Positions 46,931 to 54,271 of a stretch of 56,936 nucleotides of DNA are shown in pieces. Both the position numbers and the translations under genes were made by a program. This DNA comes from Clostridia bacterium (GTDB lineage Bacteria; Bacillota; Clostridia; UMGS1810). The notes below the pieces were generated by a model. It searched no databases, had not been told where the DNA came from, and worked only from the letters and a program-made list of their open reading frames with translations. The stretch covers positions 1-56,936 of the forward strand of contig JAFQHQ010000117.1 in NCBI GenBank assembly GCA_017397885.1, in the 5' to 3' direction. Within the stretch, counting starts at the first letter, position 1, and every line of letters starts with the position of its first letter.

Positions 46931-48043
46931 ATGGTAAATCAAATTTTTGTTACAAAATCTTCAATGCCTTCATATGAAGAGTATTGCGAAATTATAAAGC
47001 CTATATTTGAATCGAAACATTTGACTAACATGGGACCGTTTCATAACAAACTTGCCCATGAAGTTGGCAGTTATCTTGGCGTAAAAAATGTGTCACTTTT
47101 TACAAACGGTCATCTTGCTCTATGCACAGCAATAAAGGCTCTCGGACTCACCGGAGAGGTTATTACAACTCCGTTTACCTTTGCATCTACGACTCATGCA
47201 ATTACAGATAGCGGTCTTACTCCTGTGTTTTGTGATGTCAATCCCGATACATATACAATTGATGTAAGCAAAATTGAAGAACTGATAACCGATAAAACAT
47301 CTGCAATTGTTCCTGTTCATGTTTATGGTAATGTCTGTGATGTTTATGCGATAGAAAAGATTGCAAAGAGGCACAATCTCAAAGTAATATATGATGCAGC
47401 TCACGTTTTTGGAGTGAAAATAGGACAGCGTGGCATTGGTTCCTATGGCGATGTGAGTATGTTTAGCTTTCATGCTACAAAGGTGTTTAACACAATTGAG
47501 GGTGGCTGTCTCACATATTCGGACGATTCTCTGACCGACAAAATATCATCGCTTCGCAATTTTGGTATAACATCTCCCGAAAGTGTGGATATGATAGGAA
47601 CAAATGCAAAAATGAATGAGTTTCAGGCGGCTATGGGGCTTTGCAATTTGAGACATATCGATGAAGAACTCAAAAAAAGAGAAAAGGCGGAAAATCAATA
47701 CAGAAAACGCCTTGAAGATAAAGAAGGCATAAGGCTTTGTCCGGTTCAGGATAATGTAGTGTCGAATCATGCATATTTTCCTGTTGTTTTTGACAAAGAA
47801 AAATTTGGTAAAAACAGAGATGAAGTTGCAGAAGCTTTAGCCCGGAATAATGTGTTTGCAAGAAAGTATTTTTATCCGATTACAAATGAGTTTTCATGTT
47901 ACAAAGACAAATTCGCCGGCGAAACTCCGATTGCCAAAAAGATTTCCGAAAACGTGCTGACTTTGCCGCTGTATTCTGATTTAACAGTTGATGAAGTAGA
48001 TTTTATTTGTGATATAATTTTGAAATGGGAGTGTGAACAGTAA
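46931..48043 (+). CDS. DegT/DnrJ/EryC1-family dTDP-sugar aminotransferase
   Basis: A 370-residue PLP enzyme; ATG 46931 has GGAGA about 9 nt upstream. The PLP lysine is K184 in [14 protein letters not shown], and DAAHVFGVK supplies the ring-binding Asp. HVYGNVCD is typical of aminotransferases that act on dTDP-keto-6-deoxyhexoses (FdtB, VioA and related types). RmlA and RmlB follow directly, the first with a one-base overlap. The likely product is a dTDP-3- or dTDP-4-amino-deoxyhexose; the position cannot be told without a 3,4-ketoisomerase, and none is visible. Confidence 0.92.
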   Translation: MVNQIFVTKSSMPSYEEYCEIIKPIFESKHLTNMGPFHNKLAHEVGSYLGVKNVSLFTNGHLALCTAIKALGLTGEVITTPFTFASTTHAITDSGLTPVFCDVNPDTYTIDVSKIEELITDKTSAIVPVHVYGNVCDVYAIEKIAKRHNLKVIYDAAHVFGVKIGQRGIGSYGDVSMFSFHATKVFNTIEGGCLTYSDDSLTDKISSLRNFGITSPESVDMIGTNAKMNEFQAAMGLCNLRHIDEELKKREKAENQYRKRLEDKEGIRLCPVQDNVVSNHAYFPVVFDKEKFGKNRDEVAEALARNNVFARKYFYPITNEFSCYKDKFAGETPIAKKISENVLTLPLYSDLTVDEVDFICDIILKWECEQ

Positions 48044-48909
48044 TGAAAGGTATAATTTTAGCAGGTGGAAAAGGAACAAGACTATACCCAATGACAAAAA
48101 CTGTGTCAAAACAGCTTTTGCCAATATACGATAAGCCGCTTATCTATTACCCACTTTCAACTTTACTTCTTGCGGGCATTCGTGATATACTAATAATATC
48201 TACTCCCGAAGATACACCTATGTATGAAAAGCTTCTCGGAAGCGGTGAAAATATTGGAGTAAATATTTCGTATAAGGTTCAGGATACCCCTCGAGGTCTT
48301 GCCGATGCTTTTATTCTTGGCGAAGAATTTATCGAGGACGACAGTGTTTGCCTTGTGCTTGGTGACAATGTTTTCTATGGCAGGGATTTCACAAGAATTC
48401 TTAAAGATGCCATGGATAAAAACGAAGGAGCCACAATATTCGGTTATCCCGTGAGCGATCCGCGGGCATTTGGTGTTGTTGAATTTGATGATAAATTCAA
48501 TGTTGTTTCCATTGAAGAAAAGCCCGAGCATCCAAAATCAAAATATGCAGTTCCCGGTCTGTATTTCTATGATAACTCTGTAATTGAAATTGCAAAAAAT
48601 GTAAAACCTTCAGCCCGTGGAGAAATCGAAATCACCGCTGTAAATAATGAATATCTTAATAGAGGAAATCTCAAGGTTAAGCTGTTTAATCGCGGAATGG
48701 CATGGCTTGATACCGGTTCACCTGCCGGAATGCTTCAAGCGAGTCAGTTTGTTCAGACTGTTCAGAATGTTCAGGGAATGTATATATCTTGCATAGAAGA
48801 AATTGCATACAGACGAGGATTTATTACAAAAGAGCAACTTCGCAAAATTGGTGAAGAACTGAAAATGACCGATTACGGCAAATACATATTAACCATTGCA
48901 GAAGAATAA
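48043..48909 (+). CDS. rmlA: Glucose-1-phosphate thymidylyltransferase
   Basis: A 288-residue dTDP-glucose synthase. [20 protein letters not shown] is the nucleotide-binding signature, and [33 protein letters not shown] and MAWLDTGSP are all canonical. The length matches RmlA/RfbA. It is coupled by one base to the aminotransferase before it and lies just before rmlB. It provides dTDP-glucose for the amino-sugar branch. Confidence 0.96.
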   Translation: MKGIILAGGKGTRLYPMTKTVSKQLLPIYDKPLIYYPLSTLLLAGIRDILIISTPEDTPMYEKLLGSGENIGVNISYKVQDTPRGLADAFILGEEFIEDDSVCLVLGDNVFYGRDFTRILKDAMDKNEGATIFGYPVSDPRAFGVVEFDDKFNVVSIEEKPEHPKSKYAVPGLYFYDNSVIEIAKNVKPSARGEIEITAVNNEYLNRGNLKVKLFNRGMAWLDTGSPAGMLQASQFVQTVQNVQGMYISCIEEIAYRRGFITKEQLRKIGEELKMTDYGKYILTIAEE

Positions 48910-48928
48910 TTTTTGGGGGAGAAAACTA

Positions 48929-49948
48929 ATGAAAATTCTTGTTACCGGTGGTGCCGGCTTTATAGGAAGTAATTTTGTATATTATATGATTAATAAGTAT
49001 CCGGACTACAAAATTGTATGTCTTGATGCACTTACATATGCAGGAAACCTTGAAACCCTTGAAAACGCAATGAAAAATGATAATTTTTCTTTTGTTAAAG
49101 GTGATATTACAGACAGGGCTTTGGTTTTTGACCTTTTTGAAAAAGAAGCATTTGACATTGTGGTTAACTTTGCAGCGGAAAGTCATGTTGACAGAAGTAT
49201 CGATAACCCTGAGATTTTTCTTAAAACTAATATTTTGGGAACACAGGTATTGATGGATGCAAGCTTGAAGTTTGGTGTTAAAAGATATCATCAGGTTTCC
49301 ACCGATGAAGTTTACGGTGATTTGCCCCTGGATAAACCTGAGCTTATGTTTACCGAAGAAACACCGATTCATACTTCAAGTCCCTACAGTGCCAGCAAGG
49401 CAAGTGCTGATCTGTTGGTTCAGGCGTATGTAAGAACCTTTGGGCTTCCTGCGACCATATCCAGATGTTCAAACAACTACGGTCCTTATCACTTCCCTGA
49501 AAAGCTAATTCCTCTTATGATTGCAAATGCCCTCAATGATAAGTCTTTGCCTGTATATGGCGAGGGACTCAATGTGAGAGACTGGCTTTATGTTGAGGAT
49601 CATTGCGAAGCAATAGACTTGATTATTCACAATGGCAGAGTCGGTGAGGTCTATAACATCGGCGGTCACAATGAAAAAACAAATATATATATTGTAAAAA
49701 CAATTCTTGAAATTTTGGGCAAACCCGAAAGTTTAATCACATATGTGTCTGACCGCAAGGGTCACGATATGCGTTATGCAATTGACCCCACAAAAATAAC
49801 CGGTGAACTTGGTTGGACTCCCAAAACCATGTTCGATGACGGAATAAGAAAAACTGTTGATTGGTATCTTAATAATCGTTCGTGGTGGGAAAATATTATC
49901 AGTGGCGAATATCAGGATTACTATAACAAAATGTATGGTGACAGATGA
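48929..49948 (+). CDS. rmlB: dTDP-glucose 4,6-dehydratase
   Basis: A 339-residue extended SDR enzyme. ATG 48929 follows GGGGGAG. GGAGFIGSNF is the NAD site (8-17), NFAAESHVDRSI and STDEVYGDLP give the active-site Thr-Asp-Glu, and PYSASKASADLLV the Tyr-Lys pair. It forms dTDP-4-keto-6-deoxyglucose. No rmlC/rmlD follows, so the route goes to an amino sugar and not to rhamnose. It is the last biosynthetic gene of the long operon. Confidence 0.96.
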   Translation: MKILVTGGAGFIGSNFVYYMINKYPDYKIVCLDALTYAGNLETLENAMKNDNFSFVKGDITDRALVFDLFEKEAFDIVVNFAAESHVDRSIDNPEIFLKTNILGTQVLMDASLKFGVKRYHQVSTDEVYGDLPLDKPELMFTEETPIHTSSPYSASKASADLLVQAYVRTFGLPATISRCSNNYGPYHFPEKLIPLMIANALNDKSLPVYGEGLNVRDWLYVEDHCEAIDLIIHNGRVGEVYNIGGHNEKTNIYIVKTILEILGKPESLITYVSDRKGHDMRYAIDPTKITGELGWTPKTMFDDGIRKTVDWYLNNRSWWENIISGEYQDYYNKMYGDR

Positions 49949-49984
49949 TAGAAACTGATTATTGAAAAACAATGAACTTTTAAT

Positions 49985-50013
49985 TTGACAATTTATATAT
50001 TATAGCATAAATT
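49985..50013 (+). promoter_or_regulatory. Candidate promoter of the secreted-protein gene
   Basis: TTGACA (49985-49990), 17 bp, TAAATT (50008-50013). The -35 is perfect, the -10 moderate. No terminator is seen between rmlB and this site. Confidence 0.5.
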
Positions 50014-50059
50014 TGAAAAACTTGCGATAAAATCAATAACCATACCAAGGAGAACACTA

Positions 50060-51016
50060 ATGAAAAGAATAACAGCCTTTATTATAATTCTTATAATCGC
50101 ATTATCATCATTAAATGCTTTTGCATTGGATGCAGGAACTCACTCTGTTGAGATTAAAGTGAAGAATAATATACACAAAGTGGCAGTTTCTTCAGTGACA
50201 CCATATAATTCCGAAGATTTAAAACAATGTGTTGTTTATTTCAAATTGCCCGTACCGGATATAGCCGGAAATCAGCGAGTGGTTGATTATAGGTTGAAAT
50301 TCTATACAGAAGATAATTACTTGTCAACAGGATATACTATGGGGGCATATCGTTTGAATGACGGAGCTTCTCTCATTCTCAACGGCACGGGTTTGACAGG
50401 TGTGGATAATACCACTGCTGTTAAGCAATTCTATAAAAAATATCCGACTAATGGTATATTGGATGCGTACATATATAACGAAAAAGGAGTAAACACATAT
50501 CCCAAAAATGTAAAACTTACATCATATCTTCATGAAGTTGAAGGGGATAATAACGGATATTTTTATATAGCGATTTCTGTTCTGGAATCTAAAAGTATAG
50601 ATATTGATATAACTAAACCCATAACAGTTGAATATACCGTTGTAAATGATGATGAAGTGTCCGGCTATGGCATAGATGAAATTAAAATTGCTCCCGAAGT
50701 TTGTGATCATTATTCCGTGCCCTCGGAGACAAGCATGGCGGAGTCAGCTTCATATAAACCTGTTATAAAAGCATATAACTATGAAGATGAGGCTAAAAAT
50801 GTCAATTTGTATGTAGCAACATATAATGACAGAGAGCTTGAAAGCTTGACTCATGTTCCGCTGACACTTAATCCAAATGATAGTGATATTATGATTTTGG
50901 CTGATTCTTTTGTTGCTCCGTCTGCCGGAAAGAAAACAAAAGTCTTTGTGTGGGATGCAGATAATAAAACACCACTTGAAATACATGCAGAAGCAATTAC
51001 GGCTGTTGTTGAATAA
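50060..51016 (+). CDS. Secreted protein of unknown function
   Basis: 318 residues with a clear signal peptide (1-22, ending NAFA). AAGGAG lies 9 nt before the ATG. The mature part is rich in beta-forming and acidic residues, with a C-terminal PVIKAYNYEDEAKNVNLYVATYNDRELE segment that looks like an Ig- or CARDB-like fold. I do not recognise a family. It has no anchor motif. It sits between the dTDP-sugar module and a chimeric scar, so a link to the polysaccharide is by position only. Confidence 0.75.
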   Translation: MKRITAFIIILIIALSSLNAFALDAGTHSVEIKVKNNIHKVAVSSVTPYNSEDLKQCVVYFKLPVPDIAGNQRVVDYRLKFYTEDNYLSTGYTMGAYRLNDGASLILNGTGLTGVDNTTAVKQFYKKYPTNGILDAYIYNEKGVNTYPKNVKLTSYLHEVEGDNNGYFYIAISVLESKSIDIDITKPITVEYTVVNDDEVSGYGIDEIKIAPEVCDHYSVPSETSMAESASYKPVIKAYNYEDEAKNVNLYVATYNDRELESLTHVPLTLNPNDSDIMILADSFVAPSAGKKTKVFVWDADNKTPLEIHAEAITAVVE

Positions 51017-51064
51017 TTTTTGAGGATTTTTAAATCCTTTATATACTTAAATACGGAGGTTATT

Positions 51065-51364
51065 ATGAAAGCAATTATTCTTGCGGCAGGATGTGCCACT
51101 CGTTTATATCCGCTTACTGAAAATACGCCAAAACCTCTTTTGGAGGTTAAAGGCAAAACTATTCTCGACCGGCTTATAGACGACATCGATTCGACGGGAA
51201 TGATTGAAAAACATATTGTTGTTCCCATGCAGCCCGGTGATGTTCCCGTGACCTATGCCGACACCTCGGCTTTGGAGCGTGATTTCGGCTTTAAACCAAC
51301 CACATCTTTGCGTGATGGCTTGAGACGTTTTGCAAAATGGTATAAGGAGTTTTACAATTGCTGA
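51065..51364 (+). pseudogene. In-frame chimera of a sugar nucleotidyltransferase N-terminus and a UDP-glucuronate epimerase C-terminus
   Basis: The 99-residue frame starts at ATG 51065 with GGAGG upstream. Residues 1-~53 are the N-terminus of a nucleotidyltransferase (MKAIILAAGCATRLYPLTEN, KPLLEVKGKTI). From MQPGDVPVTYADTS to YKEFY it is the extreme C-terminus of a UDP-glucuronate 4-epimerase (SDR). Neither half has a complete active site. It is a deletion-fusion scar at about 51223-51228. It remains in frame with good translation signals, so a short protein could be made. Confidence 0.85.
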
Positions 51365-51423
51365 AATTGCTTAAAACTTTATGTGCAAAAATAAAAAGCA
51401 GATTTTTGAAAAGGAGAATATAT

Positions 51424-52161
51424 ATGGACACGGTAAAATTTAAAAAATCAAATGATGTTCTCGTTGTTGCGCACCGCGGGCTTTCGGGTCTTGAAACCGA
51501 AAACACGGCTTCTGCATTTGTTGCGGCAGGCAACCGAAGCTATTTTGGCATTGAAACCGACATACATGTAACAAGTGACGGCAAATTTGTTGTCATTCAT
51601 GATGATACCACAGAGCGTGTGGCAAAAATTACCGTGAATGTTGAAGAAAAAACCCTTGAAGAACTTCAGAGCGTTGTGCTGAAAGACCTTCGCGCCGGAA
51701 AATCCGATGCCGACTACAAAAGAGTTGACCTTCGTATGCCGGAGCTTGGTGACTATGTGGGCATTTGCAGAAAATATAACAAAAAATGCGTGCTTGAACT
51801 AAAGAACCCGTTTTCCGAAAAAGACATAAAAGCTCTCCTTTTGCAGATAGACTCCATGGGTTATACCGAAAATATGATATTCATTTCGTTTTGTCTTGAA
51901 AATCTCGTCATTATGAGGGGCATGAGCAAGGATTTGAAGCTTCAATATCTTGTGAGCGAATTTGGCGACAAGGTTATGGATGCACTTAACGAATATAACC
52001 TTGATCTTGACATCTGCTACGCCAATCTTGACAAAGCAATTATTGACCGTGTTCATCAAAACGGACACAAGGTTAATTGCTGGACGTGTGATGATGAAAA
52101 ATCCGCCGAAAAGCTTTCGGCATGGGGTGTAGATTTCATCACATCAAATATTTTGGAATAA
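51424..52161 (+). CDS. Glycerophosphodiester phosphodiesterase
   Basis: A 245-residue GDPD-family protein. ATG 51424 has AAAGGAG 8 nt upstream; the frame begins at TTG 51358 without support. AHRGLSGLETENTASAF and GIETDIHVTSDGKFVVIHDD carry the catalytic and metal-binding His, Arg, Glu and Asp residues, and VNCWTCDDE and GVDFITSNI complete the TIM barrel. It hydrolyses glycerophosphodiesters to glycerol-3-phosphate and an alcohol. No signal peptide, so it acts in the cytoplasm. Its place at the edge of the polysaccharide locus may be incidental. Confidence 0.92.
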   Translation: MDTVKFKKSNDVLVVAHRGLSGLETENTASAFVAAGNRSYFGIETDIHVTSDGKFVVIHDDTTERVAKITVNVEEKTLEELQSVVLKDLRAGKSDADYKRVDLRMPELGDYVGICRKYNKKCVLELKNPFSEKDIKALLLQIDSMGYTENMIFISFCLENLVIMRGMSKDLKLQYLVSEFGDKVMDALNEYNLDLDICYANLDKAIIDRVHQNGHKVNCWTCDDEKSAEKLSAWGVDFITSNILE

Positions 52162-52175
52162 ACAAAATAAATAAC

Positions 52176-52204
52176 TTGACTTATATATGTTGATAATGTA
52201 TAAT
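52176..52204 (+). promoter_or_regulatory. Promoter of the NhaC-type antiporter gene
   Basis: TTGACT (52176-52181), a 17-bp spacer, and TATAAT (52199-52204). GGAGG at about 52250-52254 is the ribosome binding site for ATG 52262. Confidence 0.8.
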
Positions 52205-52261
52205 TATGGCAGATAAAGTTTGAGTTTTTTATCTAAAATTATAAGTTACGGAGGAAAAGAA

Positions 52262-54034
52262 ATGAAAACTAAAAAGAGTTTTAAAAGACTCAGCGCAGTT
52301 TTTGCATCGGTACTCATCTTGATGCTTACTTTGGTACCTGCTGTATTTGCAGAGCCTGATGCAGATTCTGCAGTAGCGTCCGATGCTTTGGTTACATCTG
52401 ACGCAACGGCTGCTTCCGATGCGGCTATAGCTTCCGATGCAGCTATCACTTCCGATGCAGCTATCACTTCCGATGCAGAGGTGGATTCTGCCGCTGTGGC
52501 AGCAGTTGAAGAAGCTTCAGACGATTCCGAGGGTGGTTCATCGTCCAAATATTACGGAACATTCTGGTCGCTTCTCGGTCCAATCATCGCAATTGTACTT
52601 GCGCTCATCACAAAAGAAGTTTACAGCTCGCTTTTCGTGGGTATTCTCACCGGCGCGCTCCTGTCTGCAAACTTCAAGCCTGTTGCGGCAATGGATAATC
52701 TTCTTAATGAAGGTCTAATCGCCGCAGTATCGGGAACTGCCGGAATATTTATATTCCTTGTAATTCTCGGTGTGTTGGTTGCTCTCATCAACAAATCCGG
52801 AGGTAGCGCCGCATTTGGTGCATGGGCTTCCAAAAATATTAAATCCAAGGTTGGCGCATCAATTGCAACCTTTATCCTTGGTGTTCTCATCTTCATTGAT
52901 GACTATTTCAACTGTCTTACAGTTGGTTCTGTTATGCGTCCCGTAACCGACAGAGCAAAAATGTCGCGTTCAAAGCTTGCATATCTCATCGATGCAACCG
53001 CAGCTCCTGTTTGTATGATTGCTCCAATTTCTTCATGGGCTGCTGCAGTTTCGTCATATGCTCCCGAAGGCGAAGGCCTCGGACTTTTCATGAAGGCAAT
53101 TCCCTACAACTTCTATTCACTTCTCACCTTTGTTTTCATAATTGCCATCACATTGATGAAATTTGACTATGGTCCCATGAAAAAGCATGAACTCAATGCG
53201 CTTAAAGGTGACCTCTTCAGCGGTGCAAAAGTTGCCGGTTCGGAAGAAATGGAAGAAGGCTCCTCAAAAGGAAAGGTTATTGACCTTCTTCTTCCCATTG
53301 TTGTTCTTATTGTAGTATGTGTATTCGCACTTATTTATGTTGGCGGATTCTTCTCGGGCGAAAGCTTTGTGGATGCATTTGGTAACACAGATGCTACCGT
53401 TGGTCTTCCCTGGGGTGGTCTTATTGTGCTTGTGTTTACAATTATCTATATGCTTTGCAGAAAAGTTGTTACTTTCAAAGAAGCAATGGATTGTATCCCC
53501 AAGGGCTTTAATGCTATGGTTCCTGCAATACTCATTCTTACCTTTGCAACAGCACTCAAAAATATGACAGGTCTTCTCGGATCCGATACTTTTGTTGCCA
53601 ATGCTCTTGCAAATGCAGGTTCACTCCAGAACTTCCTGCCTGCAATCATATTCCTTGTTGCTATAGGCATCTCTTTCTCAACAGGAACATCATGGGGAAC
53701 ATTCGGTATTCTCATTCCAATTGTTCTCAGCATCTTTGAACCCGGAACAGAGATTGCAATTATCGGCATGTCTGCATGTCTTGCAGGTTCTGTTTGCGGT
53801 GACCACTGCTCGCCGATTTCCGACACAACCATCATGTCGTCGGCAGGTGCTCAGTGTAACCACATCAACCACGTATCAACCCAGCTTCCATATTCAATAA
53901 CGGTTGCGGCGGTTTCGTTTATAACATACCTCATTGCAGGTTTTGTTCAGAACTGGATGATAGTTCTTCCAATAGGTGTGGCACTTATGTTTGCTGTTCT
54001 CTTCGGAATTAAAACAATTACAAAAAAACAATAA
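52262..54034 (+). CDS. NhaC-family Na+/H+ antiporter with signal peptide and Ser-Asp-Ala repeats
   Basis: 590 residues. GGAGG lies 7 nt before ATG 52262. The C-terminal ~490 residues are an NhaC-type transporter: DDYFNCLTVGSVMRPVTD, APVCMIAPISSWAAAVSSY, STGTSWGTFGILIPI and GDHCSPISDTTIMSS are family landmarks. Unusually, an N-terminal signal peptide (1-30, ending VFA) is followed by about 60 residues of SDA-containing hexapeptide repeats and an acidic, Ser-rich linker, all predicted to be outside. The antiporter exchanges sodium, or an organic substrate, for protons. The N-terminal extension looks like an acquired exported segment. The gene has its own promoter and terminator. Confidence 0.92.
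   Translation: MKTKKSFKRLSAVFASVLILMLTLVPAVFAEPDADSAVASDALVTSDATAASDAAIASDAAITSDAAITSDAEVDSAAVAAVEEASDDSEGGSSSKYYGTFWSLLGPIIAIVLALITKEVYSSLFVGILTGALLSANFKPVAAMDNLLNEGLIAAVSGTAGIFIFLVILGVLVALINKSGGSAAFGAWASKNIKSKVGASIATFILGVLIFIDDYFNCLTVGSVMRPVTDRAKMSRSKLAYLIDATAAPVCMIAPISSWAAAVSSYAPEGEGLGLFMKAIPYNFYSLLTFVFIIAITLMKFDYGPMKKHELNALKGDLFSGAKVAGSEEMEEGSSKGKVIDLLLPIVVLIVVCVFALIYVGGFFSGESFVDAFGNTDATVGLPWGGLIVLVFTIIYMLCRKVVTFKEAMDCIPKGFNAMVPAILILTFATALKNMTGLLGSDTFVANALANAGSLQNFLPAIIFLVAIGISFSTGTSWGTFGILIPIVLSIFEPGTEIAIIGMSACLAGSVCGDHCSPISDTTIMSSAGAQCNHINHVSTQLPYSITVAAVSFITYLIAGFVQNWMIVLPIGVALMFAVLFGIKTITKKQ
52405..52476 (+). repeat. 18-bp tandem repeats coding for ASDAAI-type hexapeptides
   Basis: Four consecutive 18-bp units end in TTCCGATGC (52405-52422, 52423-52440, 52441-52458, 52459-52476). 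The last two are identical. More degenerate units lie upstream to about 52355. Unit number is likely to vary in whole codons, so the frame of the antiporter gene is kept. Confidence 0.85.
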
Positions 54035-54045
54035 TCTATTGATTT

Positions 54046-54080
54046 AAAATGCGACATCGTAATGGTGTCGCATTTTTTTT
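54046..54080 (+). terminator. Terminator of the NhaC-type antiporter gene
   Basis: AAAATGCGACA (54046-54056) pairs with TGTCGCATTTT (54066-54076), with T8 in all. It lies 12 bp after the stop codon. Confidence 0.92.
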
Positions 54081-54113
54081 GCATAAAAGCAGAAATATTG
54101 TTTATTTTCCATC

Positions 54114-54141
54114 TTGAAATATAAAATATTTATGGTATAAT
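54114..54141 (+). promoter_or_regulatory. Promoter of the clpE-like gene
   Basis: TTGAAA (54114-54119), a 16-bp spacer, and TATAAT (54136-54141). The leader is about 125 nt. No clear CtsR heptad pair (GGTCAAA) or CIRCE element is visible. Confidence 0.7.
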
Positions 54142-54157
54142 TTTTAACATGGGTTTG

Positions 54158-54200
54158 TATACTTTGAGATAGACGTACTTTGTTGGAGTCTTAGAGTATA
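54158..54200 (+). promoter_or_regulatory. 12-bp hairpin in the clpE-like leader
   Basis: UAUACUUUGAGA (54158-54169) pairs throughout with UCUUAGAGUAUA (54189-54200), using two G-U pairs, around a 19-nt loop. It lies shortly after the predicted transcription start and 70 nt before the start codon. It has no T-tract, so it is not a terminator. It could be a 5' stabiliser, an RNA thermosensor-like element or a protein-binding site. Confidence 0.5.
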
Positions 54201-54271
54201 AAAGAATTATTCATATATATAAACAGGTTCGGATAACTCCGTTCAGGTTAGACATAAAGAGGTGAACAGAC

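Noticed and set aside
52405-52476. CRISPR-like array
   Set aside because: The short 18-bp units are contiguous, in frame and code for a peptide repeat; there are no spacers and no cas genes.
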